Of a DNA stretch of 51,968 nucleotides, positions 40,694 to 49,600 are shown one piece after another. The position numbers and the translations under genes are program-made. This DNA is from Spirochaetales bacterium. GTDB taxonomy: Bacteria; Spirochaetota; Spirochaetia; Treponematales; Treponemataceae. The notes below the pieces were generated by a model. The model was not told where the DNA came from. It was given only the letters and a program-made list of their open reading frames with translations, and searched no databases. The stretch lies in assembly GCA_003252395.1 (NCBI GenBank), contig QKEL01000004.1, positions 1-51,968 on the forward strand, read 5' to 3'. Positions within the stretch are counted from its first letter, which is position 1, and the number at the start of each line of letters is the position of its first letter.

Positions 40694-42292
40694 ATGAGCG
40701 AAAAATCCCTGCTATTCGTACTTGACGCCCAGATGCCCTTTGTGCGCCACCCCGATATGCCGGGAAGCGCGGAAGAGGCGCAGTTATTCACGGTACTCTC
40801 CGATACGTGGCTACCGCTTCTTCGTTCGTGTACCGGTCTGGAAACCGAAGGAATACCCTTTCGCTTCGCCCTTTCCATCTCGCCAACGCTCTGCGAGATG
40901 CTCGACGACCCGCTCCTGCAGTCCCGGTACGTGGAGCATCTCGATAAGTCCATCGAGTTCGGCATTTCCGAATTGGAACGCCACGCCGGATCCCCGGAAG
41001 AGCGCGAGGCGATCAAGCATCATCTTGACCGCTTCCAGGCCAACCGCAGGGACTTCACCGAAACCTACGAGCGGAATATTCTGGCCAAGATCGATTATTT
41101 CGCCCTTCGGGGACACATCGAAATTCTCGCTACCACGGCGACTTCTGTCTTCATGCCCTTGTACGCGGATATTCCCGAAGCCCTTAACGCCCAAATCGAG
41201 ACCGGGTTAACCACGTACCGCAGGCACTTTTCTTCGACCCCTTCCGGGTTTTGGCTCCCCGCAATGGCGTGGTTTCCCGGATGCGAGCACTTATTGCGGT
41301 CATACGGCTTCCAGTATACCTTCGTGGACGCTCACGCCCTCCTTTTTGCCGACCCCATACCCGGAACCGGCGTCTATTCGCCGGTGTCGTGCGAAAACGG
41401 GTTTGCCGTATTCGCGCGAGATACCGTTTCCTGCAGGAAAATAACCGGGGGAGGGGATGCCTCGGGATATCCCCACTCGGTCAATTACCTCGATATGGAT
41501 CGGGATATCGGTTTCGAGTTGGACGAGGGCACCTTATCGACCCTCTTTGACGTTCATTTGGGGCGGCGACAAACCGGTTTCCGCTACTGGGGCAGAACCC
41601 TTTCGGAGACCGAGGGCGCGCTGGTTTACCGTATTGACCGGGCCTTCGCGCAGGCGGAATCCGACGCGGCCGATTTCGTCGAACACGCGGCGGCCGTTTT
41701 ATCCCGAGCCTCGGAGATTCGCGAGGGCGAACCGGTATCCATGGTATGCGCCTTACCGTTGCATTTCCTCGGCCAATCCTGGCAGGAAGGCGTTTCCTGG
41801 CTGGAAACTACCCTTCGGAAGGTATGCGCCGACCCGCGCGTAAGCCTCGAATTGCCCCTTTCCTGCGTGGGCGACCGCCATTCGCTCGTTCGCGCCGAAC
41901 CCCGCTTTTCTTCCTGGCACCCCGGCGGTTACGCGGAGGAAGTCCTCAATAGTTCCAATGACTGGATCTATCGGTTCGTACGAAAGGCGACCCTGCGCAT
42001 GATAGATCTCGCCGAACGGTTCCCCGACGATACGGGTTTAAAGGAACGGGCCCTGAACATGGCGGCCCGGGAGCTGCTTCTTGCCCAATCCATGCATTGG
42101 CCGCTCATGATGAACGAGACCGACCGGTGTGAGTACGCGAAAAAAAGGCTTGAGGAAAGCGTTCGCGCCTTTACGGTGGTATACGAATCCCTTGGATCGA
42201 ACTTCATCAGCACCGAATGGCTAACCACGACCGAAAAACGGGACAATCTCTTTCCGGATATTAACTACCGGGTATTCAGCAGGAAAAAATAA
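40694..42292 (+). CDS. GH57/DUF1957 family protein, predicted catalytically inactive
   Basis: The product (532 residues) has the overall layout of the GH57 branching-enzyme group (COG1543), with N-terminal barrel and C-terminal DUF1957 helices (ELLLAQSMHWPLMMN). The catalytic and binding motifs have been lost. The HAHLP motif is DAQMP (residues 11-15), the WLPEC nucleophile motif is WLPAMAW with Ala190 at the Glu position, and the DTELFGHWW segment is PLHFLGQSW with Pro355 at the acid/base Asp position. Hydrolase or transferase activity is therefore unlikely. A glycan-binding, scaffold or regulatory role with the adjacent DUF4912 protein is plausible. AGGAG-like GGAG precedes the ATG. Confidence 0.85.
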   Translation: MSEKSLLFVLDAQMPFVRHPDMPGSAEEAQLFTVLSDTWLPLLRSCTGLETEGIPFRFALSISPTLCEMLDDPLLQSRYVEHLDKSIEFGISELERHAGSPEEREAIKHHLDRFQANRRDFTETYERNILAKIDYFALRGHIEILATTATSVFMPLYADIPEALNAQIETGLTTYRRHFSSTPSGFWLPAMAWFPGCEHLLRSYGFQYTFVDAHALLFADPIPGTGVYSPVSCENGFAVFARDTVSCRKITGGGDASGYPHSVNYLDMDRDIGFELDEGTLSTLFDVHLGRRQTGFRYWGRTLSETEGALVYRIDRAFAQAESDAADFVEHAAAVLSRASEIREGEPVSMVCALPLHFLGQSWQEGVSWLETTLRKVCADPRVSLELPLSCVGDRHSLVRAEPRFSSWHPGGYAEEVLNSSNDWIYRFVRKATLRMIDLAERFPDDTGLKERALNMAARELLLAQSMHWPLMMNETDRCEYAKKRLEESVRAFTVVYESLGSNFISTEWLTTTEKRDNLFPDINYRVFSRKK

Positions 42293-42307
42293 AGCGCAAG
42301 CGGCTGT

Positions 42308-43573
42308 CTACTCCAGCTGTTGGAGTTCCCTAATCCGCTTCTGCAGCTCCAGGGTGATGGAAGCGGTCCTGATGCCCTCTTCGGCGGGATCAAAGTGCCG
42401 GTCAATGTCGAGGGCCTCGTTCCAAATTTGAATGGCCCCTTCAAGATCGCCGCTGGCATAGCTCGTCAGCCCCTTCACGTAGAGGTTCTCGACCTTCTTT
42501 TGCCGTTCGGCCCGTCCTCGATCCCCGAGATTCAGTTTTGCCGCTAGGCTGATCCTGTTGAATAAGACCGCCTGAGTCGTCATGTCCAAGGTATAGTTTA
42601 TGTTAAACTGCAAGTCATTGACGTTAATTTCGGCGCCGGCGCTCATGCGGGGATTCGCGCCTTTCAGCTGCAAGCCTCCGAGAATCGTCAGAAAGCTCGT
42701 AAATTCGAGGGAAAAGCCGGCGCTATACGAGGCTATGCCGGATTGGCCTGGGGAAACCAGGTTAATGGGCTTTTGAATTTCCGCGGAGATGGTGAGGGGA
42801 TTGGCCGGCTTATAGGCCGTTCCCGCGGTAACCACCGTAGGAAGGGCTTCTCCCAGTACCGGCGGGCCGAGGTTTCGTACGGTAGCCCCGAGAAAGAAGT
42901 TCGGGTCCCGCGAATTATACAGTTTGAGGAAATTGAAACGGGTCTGCATGCCTGCGTCGGCCATAATCGTGACCGCCGACTGGGTAGATCCGGAGCCGAC
43001 TTTCAGGGTACCGTAGTTGTCGGAATAGTCCGGCATGCTTCTGAATCCCGCTTTCAGGCTCGCGCCGGTGGCGATTCCCTTGAAATAGTAGCCGGAAAGA
43101 AAATTGTACGAAACGTTCAGTATTCCGAGGGTTTCGGTATAATAGCCGCGGGATGCCCGCTCGCCGAAGGTATTATATTCGGTAAAGGGGACATAAAAAC
43201 AGCGAATAGAGGCGCCATACCCGAAATCGTCGTTTCTCGAGGTAAACGAAAGGGTTTCCAGGCGGGAGTCGGCGATCCAGCTGTTGTGAAACACGGCGAG
43301 TTCCGTATTTCTCATGGTTGAACTGCCCGATGGATTCGTTTCAAAGAACCCAATATCGTTTGCCAACGCGCTGAACGCGGATCCCATGGCTTCCGCGCGC
43401 CCTCCGCCGGGGATAAGCAGGGAGCGAAACGACGTCATGCCTTCATTTGGGTCAATTAAGGGATCTAATATCCCTGAGAGGGTGATATAGGGATCCGATA
43501 AATCGAGGCCGAACAGGCCATGGGCGGCGGTGAATAGGCAAAATGTCAGGGTCAGCCGTGAACTCTGCTTCAT
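42308..43573 (-). CDS. UPF0164 (FadL-like) outer-membrane protein with C-terminal TPR
   Basis: The product (421 residues from ATG 43573) has a signal peptide (FCLFTAAHGLFGLD). The following region contains RSLLIPGGGRAEAMGSAFSA and NPSGSSTMRNTELAV, typical of the treponemal UPF0164 family, which is FadL/Toluene_X-like and predicted to form an outer-membrane barrel. The C-terminal 70 residues form a TPR-like helical pair (VKGLTSYASGDLEGAIQIWN), which would hang into the periplasm. A TTG at 43579 is in frame, but the -10 box TATACT (43589-43584) ends ten bases before the ATG. It is divergent from the secreted repeat protein gene. Confidence 0.85.
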   Translation of the reverse strand: MKQSSRLTLTFCLFTAAHGLFGLDLSDPYITLSGILDPLIDPNEGMTSFRSLLIPGGGRAEAMGSAFSALANDIGFFETNPSGSSTMRNTELAVFHNSWIADSRLETLSFTSRNDDFGYGASIRCFYVPFTEYNTFGERASRGYYTETLGILNVSYNFLSGYYFKGIATGASLKAGFRSMPDYSDNYGTLKVGSGSTQSAVTIMADAGMQTRFNFLKLYNSRDPNFFLGATVRNLGPPVLGEALPTVVTAGTAYKPANPLTISAEIQKPINLVSPGQSGIASYSAGFSLEFTSFLTILGGLQLKGANPRMSAGAEINVNDLQFNINYTLDMTTQAVLFNRISLAAKLNLGDRGRAERQKKVENLYVKGLTSYASGDLEGAIQIWNEALDIDRHFDPAEEGIRTASITLELQKRIRELQQLE

Positions 43574-43583
43574 AGGCAATACC

Positions 43584-43589
43584 AGTATA
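43584..43589 (-). promoter_or_regulatory. -10 box of the UPF0164 gene
   Basis: TATACT on the minus strand is ten bases before the ATG at 43573. The predicted start (about 43577) leaves a four-base leader. No good -35 box was found. Confidence 0.45.
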
Positions 43590-43687
43590 TGTTATTTTCG
43601 GCCATTATTCCGCACTTTTAATGCTCCATTTCATCAAAATACATGCCGAAATTCGAGGATGGAGATACATTTTTAAACAGGTAAAAC

Positions 43688-46648
43688 GTGCGCGCGCATA
43701 AAACGCTGATATTGACAATAATAGTATTACTCTTCCTGCCTTTTTGCGCAGTCGCCGGCGGCAATCCCGAAAAGGGGCTTCCGAAGGTCGATCGGTTAAT
43801 CAAGGATCGTAACTACAATGCCGCCATTCTCGAACTTGCCGCCTATATCCAGGAAAACCCCGAGGATTTTGACGGAGCGCAACAGCGTATTCGCCGAATC
43901 ATCAAGCTCCGGGAGAATTACAACGAAACGGCCGATGAGCTGTTGGGCGTTCTGGTCAATGATCCCACTAACGACCAAAAAAAGCTGGAGATGATCGCGT
44001 ATCTCGAATCCCTCGAGAAGAATCCCAATGCGGCTACCCAAGCCTTTATCGCCGACACGAAGGCTGCCGCCCAGTTCACGTATTACCGGGCGAAATTCGA
44101 CGAAATCCTAACGGTTGGCGATTCCCTTATCGACGCGGAAAACTATGTCGGCGCCGTGAATAAATTCGTTGAAGGGTACGTCTTCTATAAGCAGGAATTC
44201 GATGAGGGAAATAGCCCCGAATTGGTAAACGGGGTTAACCGTAGCCTTTCCTCCGTCGCTTCCTCCCTGCTTGCCTATGCGGCGCTTCAGGCAGAACTCG
44301 CCGCCGCCGCAGATACCTGCGCGCAGGCCTTATCCTCCGTCGATCTCGCTTTGGTCGATAGCTCCTTTCCCCGGATGCTGACCGCCTTCGCATCCCTCGC
44401 GCAAGTCAGAAACGCCGTGGCCGACGCGGGTTGGTTCTTCGAGGATACCTTCGCCCAAATGCAAATCGACGATACGACCCTTACCGAGAATTCCTTCCTT
44501 CCTTTCGCCCAACGCTTCACCCTCGGGCGAAAGACCGCGGGTCGGTACGAAGGCGTGCTCGGGGCCATGGATGCCCAATGGGTGGGCATCGCACAGCGTC
44601 TCGATAGACTTGCGCGAGAACGGCTACTCGCCTACTGGAACGCCGGCAATCCCCTATCGGCGGGCGTGACGCCCCTGGCCGCGCGTTCCTCGCTGTCCGA
44701 TGCGGTCCGTTTAACCGCGGTAATGGAAGGGCTTTTCGCCGCGCTCGCCGAAATACCCGTTCGCCCCGATACCTGGGGCGTTCCCGACTACGAATCGCTC
44801 GCGTACGCCTATCGTGATACCGGCGCCTATGCCGTTTCGTTTTCCCGTCTGGGCGAAGTGTACGTTTCCTGGCAAACGCTCCGGAATCCCGCGGGAACGT
44901 GGGTGGGGGAAACGCCGCGTGCGGAATCGATCCGCGCCGTCAGGGATACGTTTATCGCGGGTTGCGACTCGGTTCTTGCCGGCCTCTCGGGTATTACCGG
45001 ACAGGCTATGGATATACGGACCGGTACCGCGCAACTGTCACCCTTCGACGGGTATGCCCAAAGCTATTCAGGGCTGGAGCGTTCCCTCCTCGAGGGCGTA
45101 ACGACGGATACCCTGGATTGGTGGCGAAAGAAGGGCTCCTATCTCGAAGCCTCCTCCCAACTTGTCTATGAGGCGAGAAAAAGCGAGTATGATACGGCCC
45201 TCTCGTTGCTTGAAGGCACGGTCGAGGGCGGAAACCCGCTGGTCTATTACCCCTCGGAGAGCGTTACGGCCTTTACCGGCGTTCGTACCGGCATAGTCGC
45301 CGACCGTCGCGCCTTTCTCTCCGCGCTTGAGCTCCTCGCCGCGGCGCCCGAAACGGTTCGGGGCGACCAAACCTACGGGCTTGCCTCTTCGGGCATAAGC
45401 GAGAACGTCGCGAAACTTGACGGTTTATCCGTTTTGGCGGCGGATGGAATCGCCAAGGCCAACACCCGCATCCTTCAGGCCAATCTCGCGAAGCAGGAAG
45501 CGGACTTGCGCTATTCGCAGGCCCTGGCGGCCTTGAATCAAAACAACTTTCAGTTGGCCCGCGATAATCTGCAGCGTTCGCGCGACAAATACAATCAATC
45601 GCTCTCGTGGCAGGAATCGGCGGCTCTCCGGGGCGATACGGACCGGAAACTAGAAAAGCTCGGAAACGACATTACCCGAATCGAAAACGAGACCGTCGTT
45701 CGCGAGGTCCGCGCGCTCATATCCAGCGGCAAGAACTTCTATTACCAGGGAAATATCGATCAGGCCGAGCAAGTATTCAACCAGGCGAAGAATCGATGGA
45801 GCGTTACCAATGTGGATCCGAACGCGGAAATCACCAATTGGCTGGACATTATCAAAACCGCGCTTTCCATGAAGACGGGCCGTACCATTCCGGTATCCGA
45901 TCCCCTTTACCCCCAGATGAGCCAGCTTCTCAACGGGGTAAACCTGCAATACGCGAACGGCGCGGCGCTCATGAAGGCGGGCAACCGCACGGCCGCCCTC
46001 GCGGTGCTTACCGACGCGAAAATGAAGCTTCAGCAGTTGAAATTAGTGTACCCGCTCAATCAGGACGCGAGCCAACTGATATTGATGATAGATCAGCTCA
46101 TCGATCCCGACGCCTTCCGCGAAAATTTCAAGCTGCGGCTGAACGATATTCGATCGAACTATAAAACCCGGAAACAGGAATCATACACGGAGCTTTTGGA
46201 CCTCTATCAGATGAACCCCTCGTATCCGGGCATTAAAACCCTTCTATACGACGTGGAGGTCTATCTGGGCATCCGTATTCCCCCTCCGGACCCGGCCTCC
46301 ATTCGGCGTTCGGACCAGCTTACGGCCTCCGCGAAAAAGATATATGATAGCAATGCCCGTTCCCAGTTCGATCAGGCTAAATTGCAGCTCGAGGAAGCGC
46401 TCAAGCTCAATCCGGACAACCAGACGGCCATCTTGCTCATTGACCGCATAGCCACGGCTTTGGGCGGCAGCGGAACGGCGGTGCTTTCGGGCGCGGACGA
46501 ACAAAAATACCAGCAGGCGGTGCAGGAATTGCAGAAGGGAAACACGATAAACGCGGCAGCACTCGTCGAACAGCTTCTTCAGAACGTGAAGAACCGCAAT
46601 TCGTCGAAAATTCTTGATCTCAAGAAGAGGATCGATTCCCTCTTATGA
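43688..46648 (+). CDS. Large exported helical-repeat (TPR-like) protein
   Basis: The product has 986 residues. The GTG start gives a signal peptide (LTIIVLLFLPFCAVAGG); a Cys near position 18 is not in a good lipobox. The mature protein is almost all helix, with TPR-like units near the N-terminus (RNYNAAILELAAYIQENPED) and C-terminus (FDQAKLQLEEALKLNPDNQT) and long coiled segments between them (residues 590-680). It is not a family I can name. It overlaps the membrane PP2C gene by four bases (ATGA), so the two proteins are made together and may act in one periplasmic signalling complex (inference). Confidence 0.8.
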   Translation: MRAHKTLILTIIVLLFLPFCAVAGGNPEKGLPKVDRLIKDRNYNAAILELAAYIQENPEDFDGAQQRIRRIIKLRENYNETADELLGVLVNDPTNDQKKLEMIAYLESLEKNPNAATQAFIADTKAAAQFTYYRAKFDEILTVGDSLIDAENYVGAVNKFVEGYVFYKQEFDEGNSPELVNGVNRSLSSVASSLLAYAALQAELAAAADTCAQALSSVDLALVDSSFPRMLTAFASLAQVRNAVADAGWFFEDTFAQMQIDDTTLTENSFLPFAQRFTLGRKTAGRYEGVLGAMDAQWVGIAQRLDRLARERLLAYWNAGNPLSAGVTPLAARSSLSDAVRLTAVMEGLFAALAEIPVRPDTWGVPDYESLAYAYRDTGAYAVSFSRLGEVYVSWQTLRNPAGTWVGETPRAESIRAVRDTFIAGCDSVLAGLSGITGQAMDIRTGTAQLSPFDGYAQSYSGLERSLLEGVTTDTLDWWRKKGSYLEASSQLVYEARKSEYDTALSLLEGTVEGGNPLVYYPSESVTAFTGVRTGIVADRRAFLSALELLAAAPETVRGDQTYGLASSGISENVAKLDGLSVLAADGIAKANTRILQANLAKQEADLRYSQALAALNQNNFQLARDNLQRSRDKYNQSLSWQESAALRGDTDRKLEKLGNDITRIENETVVREVRALISSGKNFYYQGNIDQAEQVFNQAKNRWSVTNVDPNAEITNWLDIIKTALSMKTGRTIPVSDPLYPQMSQLLNGVNLQYANGAALMKAGNRTAALAVLTDAKMKLQQLKLVYPLNQDASQLILMIDQLIDPDAFRENFKLRLNDIRSNYKTRKQESYTELLDLYQMNPSYPGIKTLLYDVEVYLGIRIPPPDPASIRRSDQLTASAKKIYDSNARSQFDQAKLQLEEALKLNPDNQTAILLIDRIATALGGSGTAVLSGADEQKYQQAVQELQKGNTINAAALVEQLLQNVKNRNSSKILDLKKRIDSLL

Positions 46649-49600
46649 TCCGCTCCGGTCGACTTGCCCTAATCGCGTTCCTGTTTCTCCTTCTCGCCGC
46701 ATTTCCCGCGGCTTCCCGTGACTTTTACTGGGAACACCCCACGCCGGTGGGCCCGTACGATTCTCGATTTCCCGATTCTTCCACGAACCGAACCGCCAGC
46801 GTGATTATCTGGGAAGAGATAGAATCAAGCGCTTCCGACGGCGGATCAATCTGGCTTTCCATGCGCGCGTACACCGGCACACAGTGGCGCCAAATAGATC
46901 GTTTCGCGGGGCCCTTCCGATACGCCGGCGAAATACCCTCGATAGCGTCGGTAACCATCGATTCCCAAAACAAAATCTTGGTTACCGCGGCGACCGCCGC
47001 CTCAACCGTATCGGTATTCGTTTCCGACGATTGGGGCGAGAATTTTTCCCGGATCGATTTGCCCGTCTCGACGCCTGCAGTCTTGGCGCCGAAGGTTTTT
47101 ACGACCCGCAACGACGGGTACCTCCTCTTCGGTACGAGGGGGAGCGAGGAAAATTTCAATCTCGTGTGGTCCCATTCGGACGATGGCGTTGCCTGGTCTG
47201 CCTTCGAGCCGTTCGCTCCCGCCGCCGCTCTGTCTCAGGCCTTCCTTCCCGATCACGTAACGCACGGCAATTCCGATATCATAGTCTTTCAGGCCCTTGG
47301 GCAGGATAAGTCGCCGTACCAACTGTATTCCACCGTCTCGCGCGATTCCGGGGCGACCTGGAGCGAGCCGACGGTAATAACGGGGTTTATCGAGCCCGGT
47401 GAATCGCCCGCCTCGGCCGCCGGCCGGAGCGAAAACTGGATTAACCAGCGGGCGAAACTATTGTCCATCGGTAACTCCGTATCGCTCGTATGGGAACGCT
47501 CTCGCACCACGAATCTGAAATACGGGATCTATCTCGCTACCCTTAACGAATTCGGCGCCCTAACCGGAAACCCCGAACGGGTTTCCCCCGCCGACGGAAA
47601 CTGCTTTGATCCCGATATAGTCGAGCTCGACGGGGCGCCGGCGATTCTCTGGTTTGATAATCGCAGGGGGGCCAATAGGATTTATTTCTCGCAAAAGCAG
47701 GGGCTCTTTTGGAACGAGACGGACCTTGCGCAGACGAATCTCGTTCAAACGTCCTACGATGCGGTGTTCGGACGCCTGCTCCCCACGGCCGACGGACTGG
47801 AAATATATTGGCAACAGGCGCAACGGAAGGGCGATCAACGGCTCATGCGGCTCGTTCCCGACGAAACGGTCAGAAAACCCTCTATCGCGCCGGCTAATTT
47901 CATCGCCTCAGGAAAGGGGAGGGGCGAGGCAATCCGGGCAACGGTGCGACTGCCGGAAGATTCTTCCGGCATAGCCGGCTACGATTGGGCGTGGGCGCTC
48001 GGCTCCGAACCCCAGGTCGGCACCCAGATTAAGCTCCTCCAAAACCAAACCTCGCTTTCGGTTAACGCGGATCAGGACGGAACCTGGTATCTGGGCGTTC
48101 GAGCCGCGGATTACGCGGGAAACTGGTCGGAACCGGTTTATGTCTCCTATATCCGGGACACCACGGCGCCGGTTGCGCCGATAATCGGCATCCCAGATAC
48201 GGATGAGAAAGGATTCGGCATTTCTAATAGCCTTACCCTGCGATGGGAACCCGCGGAGCCTGACGATATCGCCGGATACACTTGGAATTTCGAATATCTC
48301 GCGCCAGAGACCTATCTCTCGGTTCTTGCCGCCCAAAATTCGAATGGGGGGCTACCTGCGCCCGTCGCGGTTCCCGCTTCCTTTGACTTTGAGTCGGCTG
48401 CCGCGAATCGGTTCAGGGTTTCTCCCCTTTCGCGATCGGTACGCACTCGAGGCGCCTCGACTTCAATACGCAACGTGGACAACGGGATTTACGCGATTTC
48501 CGTGGCCGCGATCGACTCAGTCGGCAACGTGGGTCCCGCGGCGGTACGATATATAGCCCTGAATAAATACGTACCCTATACCTACATTACCTATATCGAT
48601 TCCAAGGTAGACGAAACCGGCGTGGTGTCCCTTTCGATCATTGGGCGCGGTTTTACGCAGAACGGTACGGTCAGTTCATTGTACGTCGATCGAGACGGAA
48701 TCGCCCCGTGGGACGTCGATCTGTCGAGGGAATCCCGCCGGTTCACGGTCAGCTCGGATCGTATGATCCAGAATATCGCCCTCGCGGACCTCGAAGAAGG
48801 CGATTACCGCATCGGCTTGCTCCATCCCGTCCGCGGGCTGTATTTCTCGAAGCCGATACTCCATGTCGACGCCTTCGGAACCGTTAAATTCGGGGACTTC
48901 AGATATGAGTACAAGCCTACTTGGGAAATTTCGGCGACCGAGGCGAATCCCGCCGTGGATCCAGGCCGCATCGTACTTTATGCCCTGATGCTCTTCGCGC
49001 TCATGGCCCTCGCGTTCTCCGTTTTCGGAATCGCGAACACCGCCGCAGACTCTATCCGCATTCAGCGGGAAGTCGCAGCCCTGCTCACAGGAGACGTTAT
49101 GCCCTCTGAAAAACGCAAAAAATCGGTAGCCCTTCGCAGTCGGGGCATAAGCCTTCGCTTCAAGCTCACGCTTTTTACGACGGTCCTCGTCGTTTCGGTA
49201 ACCTTGTTGATATCGATACCGCTGGGATTGCGCTTCTCAAGCAATCAGGAACGCACCCTCGCCGCGGGTCTCGCTTCCCGCGTGAACGTCCTATTGGATA
49301 GCCTTTCCACCAGCGCCAAGGCCTATCTTCCCAGTCAAAACGTGCTCGAGCTCGGGTTCCTTCCCGATCAGATGACCGCCCTCGAGGAAGCGACCAGCGC
49401 GACCGTCACCGGAAACAGCTCCGGCTCGGCTACGGGCATCTCCTTCGTCTGGGCGACCAACGACGCCGAAATCGCGTCGAAAATCGACACGCCCAGTCTG
49501 GAGCCGGGCAAGTCTGAAATGCAGGGCGAGGAGAACGACGCGATCATTACCCGCGTTTCGGCCCTTGAAGAGCGGGCCGCGCTGGCCGTGGACGAGCTCT

